Positions 23,700-35,892 of a stretch of DNA of 64,000 nt are shown piece by piece (the stretch's first letter is position 1; the number at the start of each line of letters is the position of its first letter). The DNA comes from Trematomus loennbergii (taxonomy: Eukaryota > Chordata > Actinopteri > Perciformes > Nototheniidae), in NCBI GenBank assembly GCA_012861695.1, contig JAAOOA010000127.1, forward strand, positions 23,250,767 to 23,314,766. Reading direction: 5' to 3'. The translations under genes were made by a program, and so were the position numbers. The notes below the pieces were generated by a model that had not been told where the DNA came from, did no database searches, and worked only from the letters and a program-made list of their open reading frames with translations.

Positions 23700-24084
23700 T
23701 TAAAGGTAGGGTAGGTAAGTTTGAGAAACCGCTCGAGATCGCTAGAATTTGAAAATACACAGCCGAAAAAATCTGCTACTTCCTTACAGAGCCCCTCCTC
23801 CAACACACACGAACGCGCACGTGACCAATGAGGGCACGAGATAAGTCTGTGCACAGATGGAAGGCTGACAGGCAGGTCGGCCATCCAGTTATTTTAGCCG
23901 GGCCGGCTAAAATGATTGGTCGTGCTTTTACAGTACCACGGCTTCCACAGATTCCACATTTTTTTATGGATTTTTGTCAAAGCACTTAAGATATTCATTG
24001 CTATCGGATGTTAAGAGCATTCCATGGAATATACAAAAAGTGTATCTCGAGCCGGTTTCTCAAACGTACCTACCCCACCTTTAA
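23700..24084 (+). mobile_element. MITE family A, copy 3 (TTAA-flanked)
   Basis: The element body is 23704-24080 (377 bp), with TTAA at 23700-23703 and 24081-24084. The terminal inverted repeats are about 36 bp and nearly perfect (AGGTAGGGTAGGTAAGTTTG at left, ACGTACCTACCCCACCT at right). It is close to copy 1 across its length, so both look like recent products of one source. At the centre (23891-23913) is a perfect palindrome with 10-bp arms, ATTTTAGCCG and CGGCTAAAAT, around GGC. Only one base separates its left TTAA from the TAA of MITE B copy 1. It is non-coding. Confidence 0.92.
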
Positions 24085-25119
24085 TCAGTGACGAGTTTAC
24101 TATTAATTTCATTATTATATTTTCCACCAGTTATACTTATGTGTCATTCAGTGATATACAAACATTTTCAAACTACTGAAATATCTAATTTTGAATGTCA
24201 ATCTTCTTTCTACCGTTAGAAAAGGGCAGACTGACAAGAGCCGTTTCCTTTCAATACAACAGCGTTTTTATACACCTATAAAGTCTTTGTCTCATCAAAT
24301 TTATCTTTACTCTTTTCTTCAGTTTTTGTGATTAATGTTAAGAAAGCCTGCTATGCTTCTTTAGTTGTCACATGTCACAACTCAGCTCTTTGTATAGTAA
24401 TTCAAGGATACACCTTTATAATGCAAAGTGTTTCTCCAGACACAGCTTAAGGGAGCACCAGCAAGTTTGCCAGAAACTGTGAATTATTGCGGTTGTAATT
24501 ATTGCAGTGCCAGAGGTGAGGAAACAGACATTATGCACTCCAGACCGGAGGTAACACTAAAATCATCTCATCCGGATGGGGCTATAGGGACGACCTCTTT
24601 GTTAGAAGTAGTCCCAGTGGAAACTGCTCACAGTCGGGTTGTAGATTATGAAGTCATGGAGGCACTTTTTCTGGAAAGACACACTGCTGTTTTCTTTAAA
24701 ATGTAATTTCTCAGTGCTGTGAACACCACACATAAATTCTCTTTACCTCCACTGCACTGTTGGCAGCAGAAATCCTAGAAAACCTGGGAATATAAACTAT
24801 CTTCATGCCTACAAACCATGAAGTGTAAGTGAGAAAGTATGGTTTAATTTTTTTATAATAAAGGTGAACCAACCCTTTGAATCATTGGCTCATGTGAGCA
24901 TGGCTGGAAACAGACGAGACTCTGTCTGGTTTTGGCAACCTCTGTGTCTCCGTAGGTGGGAGACTTGTTACCTATATGAAACTGGGCAGCTAGGATGGAT
25001 TTGGCAGTATGAAATGGTAAACAGTCAATGAGAAAGAACAGCTGGAAAGAAATAACATAATCCTTTTCTACTGATGCGTTTATTGCCTTTTTTAAATGTC
25101 ACTAATACATATCATTCTG
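24085..25119. other. unique non-coding stretch
   Basis: AT-rich from 24085 to 24420, then mixed. The 92-codon frame at 24428-24706 has no recognised domain. No repeat was seen. Confidence 0.4.
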
Positions 25120-25490
25120 TCTGGTTTACTCATTAGCATCAGTGGTTATCTGGCGAACCGATTTACCGTTGCGCATTATTCCAAACGCCTCTAGACAAAA
25201 GCACAGCTATGTGGCACCGGCTTCAAAAGATGGCTTTTATCAGATAAGGATGTAATTATACAAAACACAACATTGCGTTGGCTAATGCCATCATAAAGGA
25301 CTTAATCGTATAGAGGAATTACCATGCCCGCACTAATGCCTCTCTATATAGCAAATAACAGTGTAAGCCCATTCTTATGACTCAGATCCATTCGTAATCT
25401 GAGAGGTTCATTTTAAAAGGTCAACACCTGGTGCTTATCAAATTCTCTCATAAAAAGAGCTAACAATTGATTTAGGGTCATAGCAGCTAC
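25120..25490. promoter_or_regulatory. candidate conserved regulatory element
   Basis: A long complex block with 'gcgcattattccaaacgcc', 'tggcttttatcagataagg' (a GATA-type core next to a TTTAT word), 'gatgtaattata', 'catcataaaggacttaatcg', 'cgcactaatgcc' and 'acaattgatttag'. It is free of simple repeats over 370 bp and has no coding frame. The GATA plus homeodomain mixture suggests an enhancer, by inference. Confidence 0.32.
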
Positions 25491-27744
25491 AAATTCCTTT
25501 AGAATTGATCTTGTGCTTCATAATATATCAACATGTCTACCCTGATGGGAGCGAGAGGAGCACTCTGTCTTTGATCGTTTCTCATCTGTAAGCAGGACCA
25601 ATATTAAAATAAACAGAGCAGGGGGTAAAGCCTGGGGGCCGGTGCTTCCTGCCCCCTGCCTGATGCCGACGGGTGCCCTTCCTGTCTGGGTGCCTGCTGG
25701 GACCTGAGAAACTCCGTGCAGAGGAGGGGGGGGAGGGAGGAGGAGAAGGAGCAGAAAAGCCATACGCAGACGCTCCACCCTAAAGAGGAACAGCATGCCA
25801 GCCCCGGTGGACATCTGTTTTCACAGGTGTGCTCACCCAATGTGATTAAGATTGGCGCTGCACACATCCCTAGAAATGCTGCTCCAGTACGCCAACACTG
25901 TGGGTGCGGGGGCACGGGTGTGAGACGGGGGCAGCAGAGGTGGCAGATGGAACTGATGATGAAAGTTTGACTAAAAGAGGAAGTACAGAGCAAGTGATGG
26001 AGAAAACAGCATGGAAGTTGTGTGTGAAAAGTTCATGGGGCTAATTCACTGCAAAACTGCTTACAAAAACATATTTCAACAGAGTGGGATTATTCAGAGC
26101 ACATGCAGATTATCCTCCGCTATATGGAAGCGGTCTTAACAGTGTGAGTTAGAGATCCCATGAAAGTGTTGGGAAAACAACACATGAAAACAATGTTTTA
26201 TAAATACCAGTGCAATTTCAAAACTGTTCTCAGAGGAGACAGGATGGTCTGGGAGTAAACCTCGCACAACCGGAAAAGCCTATAGGACATAGGTGGGCAG
26301 TTGTTTTGGCAGGACCATCACGGCTGGTACCCAATGATACAAAGCACATGCTTCCATGGCAACCACCAAAGGGATTGCTTTCCCTTACACCAGCAGGCCA
26401 CTTCATGCTTTAATGTAAAGTGACAACTTGCCTGAATTAATTTGTATGTTGTCAACAAACAAACAAAAAAATCCCCCAAACGCATTTAATTTCAGAAAAA
26501 AAAAGAGCAATTTTCTTTATTCATGTTGGCTACCCGGTCCGCCCACACACCATAATTCTCCAGTGGTGTTTTAAAACTTTGAGCCATTTCAACTGATCTC
26601 GCTCCTGGAGTAGTACGAGGCAGCGACAAGAAAATCTTTAACGAACGAGAAAGCAATTCCATTTCACAGCAGCGAGAAACCGAGGAGGAGGGGCGGGAGA
26701 GTCAGTCATCGGCTTCTAAAGAGAAATGGAAGCCTTGGATAAAAGCTGCTCACCACAAGATATCTTCCAAAAAAACAGAGCAGGCAGACTTAACACTATA
26801 CATCATCCTACTGTACGACTCAGAAGCTTACCTTGCACTGACAACTGACAGGAAGAGCGCTACGCTGTATGTAGCTTATTAGCAATCAAACCTTCAAACT
26901 TCTCAAACCTCTACTGTGGCTTACAGAGTAACACCTCCTTTAACAGTTGAAATTATTCGGCAAACACAGAATACATATAAATCAAATGCGTGCTTGTACA
27001 TGCTCAGTGTGGGTATCAAAAGCTTTTCATCTTACAAGTTAGGGATTTTACAATGTTGCTGTGTAAAACTTGTTGCTAATGCATGCTTAAGGGAAATGTT
27101 TATCGCTGTAAGAATAGGAATGATAGATGTGCACATATACCAGCCTGTATTCAGAGTTAATGTTGCTTGCTGTGATATCAAGCTGCCGGAAACAAACATA
27201 TTCCATTAGCCAGTCTGGGATATATTGCAAAACCCTGATCACACAGCCAATCCTCAGCCCTCCTTCCAATCGTGTGCATCCTTTAACACCCTCCCTCCCT
27301 TTCTTCCACCGCTCCCGTGAATGAAGGCATCGGTCCCACAACTCTGCCACGCTCCCCAATCTGCTCTCGCTTCCCATTTCCTGGCAGGCATAACTCAGCC
27401 AGGGGTACAACTTCGCTCCGAAAGCTACATGTGAGAAATGTATATATTTGTAAGTGATAATACTAAGCCAGCGCAGATTGTCGGGCCAGAACCAGACAGA
27501 TGGTTCTGAGAGAGGCAGAAGATCAGAGAGAAGCTGCCTACCACCTCTCTGTCCCCATTCCTCTGTTTCTCTGAGAGAAGGCACTATCACAGCTCTGCAT
27601 GGCACCGAGGAACTTCAATGCACAAAAGCGGACTCAATTCCCCCGGTGGAATGAGCTCACTCTAACAACGGGTATCAAAGTCGTTCATCATGAGAGAATA
27701 TTTGAAACTCCATCTTTTAAAAGCTTATTGGTGGAATGCTATCA
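25491..27744. other. unique non-coding stretch
   Basis: A purine-rich, G-rich patch at 25716-25750 gives a possible G-quadruplex ('ggaggggggggg'). Frames of 98-172 codons on the minus strand at 25518-25993 and 27087-27605 overlap plus-strand frames and have no domain. Poly-A lies near 26495-26505. Confidence 0.4.
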
Positions 27745-27995
27745 GACAGACAGAAAACAACAAAGATACTTAAAAGATTTTTTGAAGAACAAGAGCAGGA
27801 AAGCCCTTCTCAGATTTGTTGCAGAGTGACTAATGACATGAAATTCTCTGTATGCGACTGGTTTAAAGGCACAATTAGCCTTGCCCTGTGTGTCCTTCAT
27901 CAAGCACCGCCAGTGCAGATTAATTGATATAATCAAAAGGCCAAGTGAGCTTAATTTATGAAGCCAGAATTCTCTGGAGCAAAAGTTACACTGTG
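27745..27995. promoter_or_regulatory. candidate conserved regulatory element
   Basis: Contains 'gtgactaatgacatgaaat', 'ggcacaattagccttgcc', 'gcagattaattgatataatc' and 'gagcttaatttatgaagcc'. It is a tight run of homeodomain cores in complex sequence. The frames of 63-92 codons on both strands over it are mutually overlapping and unsupported. Regulatory role is inferred. Confidence 0.33.
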
Positions 27996-29844
27996 TTAAC
28001 AAAAGGAAAAAATGACTCACTCAACATGTATTGTGAGTGTGTGTAGTAGGAGGGATTTCATGTCTTTATTTGGCATACATCTGTTTTACACTTGGCTTGC
28101 TATGACACCTCTTAGGAGGCCAGGGTCAAATAAAGTGCAGGAGAGTTTAACAGCACTCGCACACTGGGGGAGGCAGGACTACTCGGCAAGTAAAACACAG
28201 ATAGACGCAAAAATGAATTCACACACAGATGGACTAGAAACCAGACAGATACACATTCCAGCCTCTTTGGATTCAGAGAAACATGTCGTCATGCAGCTTG
28301 TGTGGGCAACTTCAGCAATGCCTTCAACAGTCTACATTAAACGTCTCAGACAGATGTACCATAATCGACTCTGCCTTGCGCTCTGCTTCTGTCTTTCACT
28401 ATCTCTTTCTATCTAAAACTGGCAATTGGAATGTGAAACAATTCACCCACAGTGCAAAGAACTCAATCAGGAGCGAAGGCGCCATAGCAGGACTGCTGCC
28501 AAGCAGAAAATATGTTGCTGGGCCTGGTGGAAAAAGAGGAAGGTGGCACAGAATCTGCCGATCGATTGGGATTCTCATTGTTCAGATGGGATATAAAACT
28601 ATTTTTGTCTGCCCATGCTCTTCTGACCTTTTTTCGGGGCACTGAATAAAGGCAAATGCAACCAAACCGAGAGGGAAATAGAGAGTCTGTTTGCACTTAA
28701 CACACTGGACACAGATTGCAAAGCTGGCATGGTGAGGCGGCCACAGCCTGTCTGCCGACCTGGCCACTCAGTGCCCTGCCCGACCTTGGTACCACTGCAC
28801 CAATGTGCCAGCGAGGGCTCCATAACTTCCCATCCTCGCCTAAAAAGAAAAAAACATACCCTCCCTGGGACCAGGCTGGAAAACAGAAACAGGCTCGAGA
28901 CACAGAGTTCATTAACAGATAAACGGTGGGAGGTGGGAAAAAATAGAGCGAGATAGAAATAAACGAGGAAATGACAACGGACGGAAGATATGGGGAGAGG
29001 TTGGCAGCCGTCCATGAAAAAGACAGCTGGCAGCGACATCCTTCACAAACCTGGCGACGCAAGCGGCATGATAGAAGCAACCTCCAGAGACATGGAGAGA
29101 GGGAGAAAGGGAGAAAGGAAAAAGGAGAGAGATGAGGAGGTGTGGAGGAGAGGGGGGTTGTGGCGGTAGATAACGTAGTGTTCGTCTCCAGATTCCTCTG
29201 CTAATTAACACGGTTCCACATACAAGGCCCCCTGCCTGCCTCGCAGCCTGGCCCTGGTCCGCAGTATCGTCAAGAGAGGGGACGAAGTTAGAGGAAAATG
29301 AGAAAAATCAAGCGTGTGTGTGAGGAAGGGCCGGGGGAGTATGAGGGATGAACAGAACGAAAGGTGAGGCAAGGTTTGGTGGCCTTGTCTGAAGGTGAGT
29401 CGGCTCCCCTGCCAGCCTGCAGCCTGGATCCTCTGGCGGAGTGAAAAGAAGGGGGAGGTGAAGACAAATGAGTCGGAGCACGTGGATGCTGATCAACAGC
29501 CGAGGCGCTCACTGGCCATCTCACTCCGACGCTCACCTCATCCAGAGGGAGCAAGTGAGAGGGGGCGAGGGAGACAGAGAGAGGAGCGAGGAGGCCAATG
29601 AGCCGGCACCGGTCCAGTCACAACACCACAGACACAAATCCTGGTTCTGTACCATTAGCTCCAGACTGTCATAAATCACACAGCCAGCAGGACGGAGGGA
29701 GAAGGCCAAACAGAAGTCAAGAAGCCAGCGCCACACAGCACCAATCCGACAGCAAGGGGAAACAAATAGGTAACCTTTGCACACATTTAGCATTTATAAC
29801 AACAAGACAGGCTCCACATGTATCATGGAAGAGCTAGACAGAGA
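27996..29844. other. non-coding stretch with purine-rich segments
   Basis: The plus strand is purine-rich around 29080-29150 and 29270-29600, which yields overlapping frames on both strands (up to 146 codons). Their peptides are low-complexity (S/P/L-rich on minus, R/E/G-rich on plus). No exon was recognised. Confidence 0.4.
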
Positions 29845-29935
29845 AGGGATGGGTATTGAACCTAAATGCTTTTTAAGTATTAAACTAAATGTGTCCATGC
29901 CATCGAATGCTTGGTAAGATTTTTGGTCTTGTTAT
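29845..29935. repeat. possible old dispersed repeat fragment
   Basis: The order 'gggatgggtattgaacc', 'gctttttaagtattaaac', 'catcgaatgcttgg' weakly recalls a common fish repeat built on 'gggtatcga...ctttttaagtacc'. It is short and diverged, and chance similarity is possible. Confidence 0.25.
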
Positions 29936-32900
29936 AAATTCTTTGATCAGATATTGCTTATCTCAAGCAGGAAATATGTGCACCTTTATGAGATGGAAGT
30001 GTTGATAAAATAAAAATTAGAGTAGAGATATGTGGAACGACACACATTAAAGTTGACTTGCTCAATAAGCCCCCCAAGATGTTGCAGTTCATGGTCATTG
30101 CCCTAAACCCCTTGGCTTCAAAAAAGCCATGAAACTCAAAACCCTGCAGTGAGAAGGAGAATGTAATGGGGTTTCTTTAAGTAAATAGAAACGGTTAGAT
30201 AAAAAAGGTTTACATTCAATCAGCTATGGTATCAACACAGATACTGAAATATTTGATTGGCACGTCTTAAGAAATGTACCGGCTTTAGGACCGAATAAAA
30301 CCTGCATAGCATTTTAAAGTATTTCTAATTGTAGACTAGACCCTCTGCTGTTCTCATAAAAGCCCGAATTAACATGCACATGATCCAGATTGTCCTGCTG
30401 CTAGTAGACTATATATGTAGTCATTAGTCATTAGGTTTTTGTCATAGTAAATTGTGATGCTCGATTTCCATTTGTTAATGCCATTACTGGAGCAAAAGCC
30501 TCATTAGCATTACTGCATGTAATAACCTCGACAAGGGATTTCCTAACCCAGATTTCCACCACACCCAACTGTGGCACTCTGCTTTGGCATGCGCCCTACT
30601 GGCATATAAACAACACATCTGCCTCCCTGTTTGGAAAGTCGTACATATATATTGTATGAACCACTGGAGGAAAGACAGTTGTTTGTGTGTATGTGGGAGA
30701 GTAGTGTGTGTTATGTGTGTAGGAAGCGAGGCTCCAGATTGGCACACACTCGCAGCAGAGCTACTCTTGGTCTTGCAGCTAGTTCTGGTGAGCGTGTGCC
30801 AATCCTACCTCACACAGCGGCAAGCCATGGGGGCTGAACACTTCTACACTGTGATCCAATTAATTTCATCTCTGCACGCCACACATTTTGACAAGCTAGG
30901 AGCGTAAAAAGGGAAGTGGAGGTTTAAAGGGGTGTAGGTGAGCAGTGAGGCGATTGGGAATAACTGAGAAAGAGGAAGTGGACGGATATGCCAGGGTCTG
31001 GGAATCTTAGAATTTCCTGTATCTTGCGTTTGAGTTTCTGCACAGGGAGAGGAAAATGCAATTACACGTGCCCTCTCAGCCTTTTCAGGCAAGTGTGGTG
31101 TGTAGAAGTGAGGGGGTAGTGGTGGGGCTTGTGCCCTGTGGCGGCCAGCACTCCTATAGTCTATGCTAATAGTCGCTTGTTCTGCATTCTAACAAGCATT
31201 TGGTGGCAAGGCTCTGAGTGGAGAGCAGCGGAGGGTGAGTGCAGAGCATCAGCAATGTACGAGGGGGGGGTGGGGTCTGCCGCCTTGTGTCTCTGGAGAT
31301 AGTAGAAATAATGAAAAACTCTGCTGGGACTTCAAAGCAAACGGCCGGTCATTTCCTGTGGTGATGGCTGATACGGCATGTTCAGGCAACAAGCACGCAC
31401 ACACTTAGTCACACATTCCTGCCAGCAATAACCCCGGCCAATGAACACCACTTCCTTTGATGGTATAGCGGAGCCAAGAAGAAGAAGAAACAAGTCTTTG
31501 GATGTGGAATAGATTTGAAAAGCTTTTGTGTGTGGCTGGTTGAACCATCTAAGTTCCTTCGCCAAGGCCTCGGGTCAACTCTTATGCAATGTGGGTGAAA
31601 TGTCAGAAACCAGCTAGTGATGTTAACCATTTTTTAAATCAAAGAAACAATAGTTGTCAGAGGGCAATCAGACATGTAATTACATTTTCTTTGAAGAAAA
31701 ATGTTTACATATTATAGCTGGTTTATTATTTACAACATGGATCTGTTTTTGTGCCAAGTGGCTTACGAGCGTGGCTTAATGGGATACTTTTTTTCCACAT
31801 ATAGCTTTTTGCAGCTGTTATTTTCTGTGCTACAATCAGTACACACCTCTTTTATGAAACATTAGACTACTTGTTTGAAATGGTTGACTTGTTATATGAC
31901 TTTCTAAATATAGGCACATTTTTTCACTCAGAGATATCTTGTAAAACATCAGGCCACTCCTGGTTCTTTGGAATTTGCACCAACTTTTAATGATATCTTT
32001 TACACTGGCTATAAACAATCATTTAGACAGGTATGCGTCCCTCCTTTGTATTATCTCTTAGTGATACATTATAGAGCAACTGTTGGGAATGGCATGCCCA
32101 ATATTGTCTTTGTCAGTTTCAGAAATGTGGCGAAACCTGCGAGCTAGGCAGTCAACAAGAGCACCAATGATACATTAACACGTGACGCGTCTCTCTAACA
32201 ACCAACCAAACACAATCTCCTTAACTTGCCGCTCTATTCAAGCTGCCAGATTTGCCTGCCTCTGCCTCGCTAATGCTGCGGCTCTGTCAAATTGCTGATG
32301 CGTTCACGTGGTGCTGCTTGCCTGCCCCACCACCACCCCCCAGCTTCCACCTGTAGGCTCGGGGGATAGTTACAGTATCTAAACATCACTCAATGTTCTA
32401 TGTAAATCTGTGGAGCGATGAGGCCCGAGCCTAGACGCCAAACTCAACTATATGCTGCTCTAATAAACATATTAAGAACACGTGAGTTGTCTGACTGAAA
32501 TGTATATAATAAACAAAGCCTCCAATAATAAATCAATTTTTGTTTTTTGTACCATACCTCTTCTTAGTTTCCAGTTAAATATAATTTACCTATAGATAAC
32601 TATCACAAATTGCAACAAAAATACAAACTGTGAGATAAGCCAGTTCTCAAAAATATCTGGACACGTTGCTCATTTCTAGGACAATACAGCCCGACATGTA
32701 CAAACATGTGGAGGCAACACAATCTGACTGGTAATCTATGAGAGGGAGGGAGGGAATGCAAGCTAACATAAACAAGCCTGCAGTAGCCATTTCTGGCCGA
32801 TCCCGTTTCTTATCACACCATCTACTTCTGTTATGAAAGCCAGACTGCCCTGTAGGATTCGTGTTATTGTATGCATATGTGCGGGTACACTCCCAGAAGC

Positions 32901-33299
32901 CCATTCATGTATGTCTCTGTGTCTTATGTGCAAGACACCAAGAGCAGGCAGAGCAGAACAAAAACACACATCTGGTTCCATTCAGGATTCCTGGAATTCT
33001 TTGCCTGCTTGGTTCAGATTACTTCCCGAGCCCCCATACTGGCTGCGCAGGAGAGCAGATAAACTATGCCGCTCAACACAATGTCTCGCCTATTCAACAC
33101 TCGCAAGTTGACAAGGACTAGAGTTGAAACTGAGTTTACAGGCCGTTTCTGGGTGTAGACGAGCCTCAAGCTACGTATGCTAATTTATTTCTTCTCAACC
33201 ATTGCCAACCCCTCCTAGGAATATGTCGAGTGGGAGTGGGTGCTAAGGGAAGGGCACATTAAAGGTTCTGCCAGACTGAACAGCACCTTAATATGATCC
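29936..33299. other. long unique non-coding stretch
   Basis: No transposable element was recognised. A G7 run lies near 31263-31269. The block at about 32110-32310 has motif-rich complex sequence ('caccaatgatacattaacac', 'ctcgctaatgctgcgg') and could be regulatory, but support is weak. AT-rich sequence at 31640-32060 holds nothing I can name. Confidence 0.4.
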
Positions 33300-34060
33300 T
33301 AACCCTTTCCATTGATATTCACTGAGGAGAGCCCCAGCAGTAGAGGGTCAGCTCTGTAGAGATCCAGACCAGAGAGACAGAGAGACAAGGTCAGGAGACT
33401 AAGAAACCTTGAGAGCATTGGTAAAAGATGTAGTGCCTCATAAGCAGGCATATCCACGTGAGAAGAAAACTGGAGCACAGATATATTCCCCTCTGTTCGA
33501 AGTCGGAAATCCAACTAAAGTAAACCATGTTCATTGCCAGTTTGTTGCGAGGGACCCTATGCGAAGCAATAAAAGAACAAGATTCTTTCTATTCCAAAAG
33601 GAAATATCTATACGCCTCAGGATCAGTTCGTTACAGACAACAATCTAGCAATAATTCTCAAACGTCACTTTCTTTTACATTTAACAGAACGTTCCAATTC
33701 CCCCTACCCTATTCTCTTATCTCCTAGGTTTGACTGAGTGATGTCTTCAGCCAAAATCACCTCGTCTACTCCGGTTCCCCAGAAGATGGAGTGCCGGTGA
33801 TGTAGACCGATTCAATCAGTGAGAAGTGAAAGAGCAGATCACAGACAATACGCCGCGGCCCCATTACCCCCCGGTCCTCGGTTACTGCTAGCGACGCTTA
33901 GCTCGGGCCCCACCTAATGGGCCATAATATCATTTTACGCTATGTTCCAGCTCTTTATACTAGCTCTAAACATAACTCTGTCGCCAAGGCACAATAAAAA
34001 CAGATATATTTCTTTATTACTCCTCATGAGGCATATCACCAGATCCGAGCACCCCTACAA
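33300..34060. other. unassigned segment with a CpG-rich islet
   Basis: Within AT-rich surroundings, about 33840-33910 has eight CpG in roughly 70 bases by hand count ('acgccgcggcccc', 'ctagcgacgcttagctcggg'). Nearby are a C/T-rich tract before an AG at 33726-33727, which would be purine-rich on the minus strand, and an AATAAA at 33993-33998. Those signals could fit a solo LTR or a decayed retroelement, but I found no matching LTR pair, tRNA primer site or defined ends. All three plus-strand frames after the AG stop quickly, so it is not a coding exon. Confidence 0.3.
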
Positions 34061-34129
34061 AGGAAACTAATATCTACACAAACCCGCTTTCCTTGGCTCA
34101 TTTAGAGCAGACGCACAATTGTTATTACA

Positions 34130-34300
34130 TTGAGCTGCACTCTGCCAGCCTCACCTCCCCATGCCATTCACTCAGCCTAATGGACGTTTTATTATAATCA
34201 AATGAATATGGTGTCATCATTATAAATAACCTACTAAAAAAAGGCCATGTTCTCTGCCTTGCAATATGTTTAAATGTCCATCACGCCTCAAGCAACGAGG
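34130..34300. promoter_or_regulatory. candidate conserved regulatory element
   Basis: Contains 'cagcctaatggacg', 'ttttattataatcaaatg', 'gtcatcattataaataacc'. It is AT-rich but complex, with Hox/Cdx-like TTTATTA and TTATAAA words. No coding frame. Motif-based inference only. Confidence 0.28.
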
Positions 34301-35870
34301 TGCCGCATGTTTAATTCAGAGCCGATGCAATTTGCGTGCTGTGTGCCACTGTAAAGGTGAAAACAGCAACTCGTCTACCCTTTGCTTACCCTCACGTCTC
34401 CAAGCTGCGCCTTTCCACTCACCCAATAATCGCTCTCCACACTTCCTAGCATGAAGTCACGGGCAGCTTCATTACTTTGCATTATAGCAGGAAGGAGGAA
34501 GCGTCACCTGGGTACTCTTCTTTTGAGGCCATTCACTTTCTTCATCCGAAGGGGCAACTGCTCTGCTTGTAAGTCTTGAGCCAGATGAGCAGAATTTCAC
34601 TTCAGCAAGGGCAAGTTATTATCTGCAACTAGGAATCATCCCCTACACGATATACGGGGCCATTGTCCTCTACCCTATATATCATCAGGTCTGACCAGCC
34701 CATTTACACGATGGGGATCTGACGATAGATGAGCCAACACTTGGCATGAACATATGTGGTTGTGGTAGTCTGTGTGTATGTGTGTGTGTGTGACCGCGTG
34801 TGTATGTGCAAGACGTAGCAGGAAAGGAATTGGGGAATCCAATCTCTCACACAGAGGAGCAGAGACAGGCGGGCAGATATGCTCCAGGCCCAGGATAACC
34901 CAAGCGGTATCCATGAATGAAATGACAGGATTACTGGGGTATTAGAAAACCTGCTGAGATGGTTGATAATGCTGTTTATGGTCGGGCGTCACACCGCTTG
35001 CAGGGAAAAAGTCTAACTGTTTGACTAATGAAAAATATGGACATGCTCTTCAAATAGTCACCGAGCAGAACATTTCAGGCCAGGAGGTCTTCCTCTCCTT
35101 ACAGTAATGGTTTGGTGTTACCTACCCGATGGATATTAACACAAATAGTCAGAGATTTATGTCAGCTGCATTGTTGTGGATGAATCTGTTCAAAATAGGG
35201 ACAGTAAACATAAGCCCCCCTATCCTGGTTAAGAATGGGATTATTGTTGTGTCAACAACCCCCATAGATAATAGTAATTACTGCCTGTGCTGCAGCGCCA
35301 TCAGACTGCAACTTTGCTAGATGACAGCTTGGTCCTAATTACCAAGAACCACCAATTACTGGCTCCATTTCATTATTTATTTTGCTCAGCACACCCAAAT
35401 AAAAGAGACTTCAGTGACTCTCGGCAGCCACAGCTCTGGCAGCTGCAGAGGAACATCCGAAGGACCTGCTGAATCTTTGTCTTATAGTATTTTTCCTGAC
35501 ATATAGGAGTCAGCATACAACACATCATTGTTAGTTGTACCGAGTAAAATAGTAAAAATGGAGCTCATAGGGGCTGTTCCTCTTTGCCCGTCACAGGAAG
35601 TTTATTTAGCTGCAAAAGAAGTGCTTTATCTTCTTTTCCCACTTGCATCTGCTCATTTATATGCCAACAGGGCTGCAGAATCGATCTAAAAACACCAGCC
35701 CTGGAGCCTTTAACTACTAACACAGTTTGCATGTTGTATCTACATTCATATTTCATTCATTCTGCTCTGAGATCTATGTTAGAATAATTGACTTGTCTGC
35801 CATGGAAAAGATGTCTTCCAAAATAATAAAATAAACACAATTCTTTATCTGGCGAGTGTTTTCAACTACC

Positions 35871-35892
35871 CACACACACACACACACACACA
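35871..35892. repeat. (CA)11 microsatellite
   Basis: Eleven uninterrupted CA units. Likely length-polymorphic. Confidence 0.97.

Noticed and set aside
27087..27605. 172-codon minus-strand open frame
   Set aside because: No domain, no splice signals, and overlapping plus-strand frames of similar quality. I judged it a chance frame.
33726..33817. Plus-strand internal exon between an acceptor AG and a GTGAGA donor
   Set aside because: All three frames hit a stop within the first few codons. The signals may belong to a repeat or be chance.
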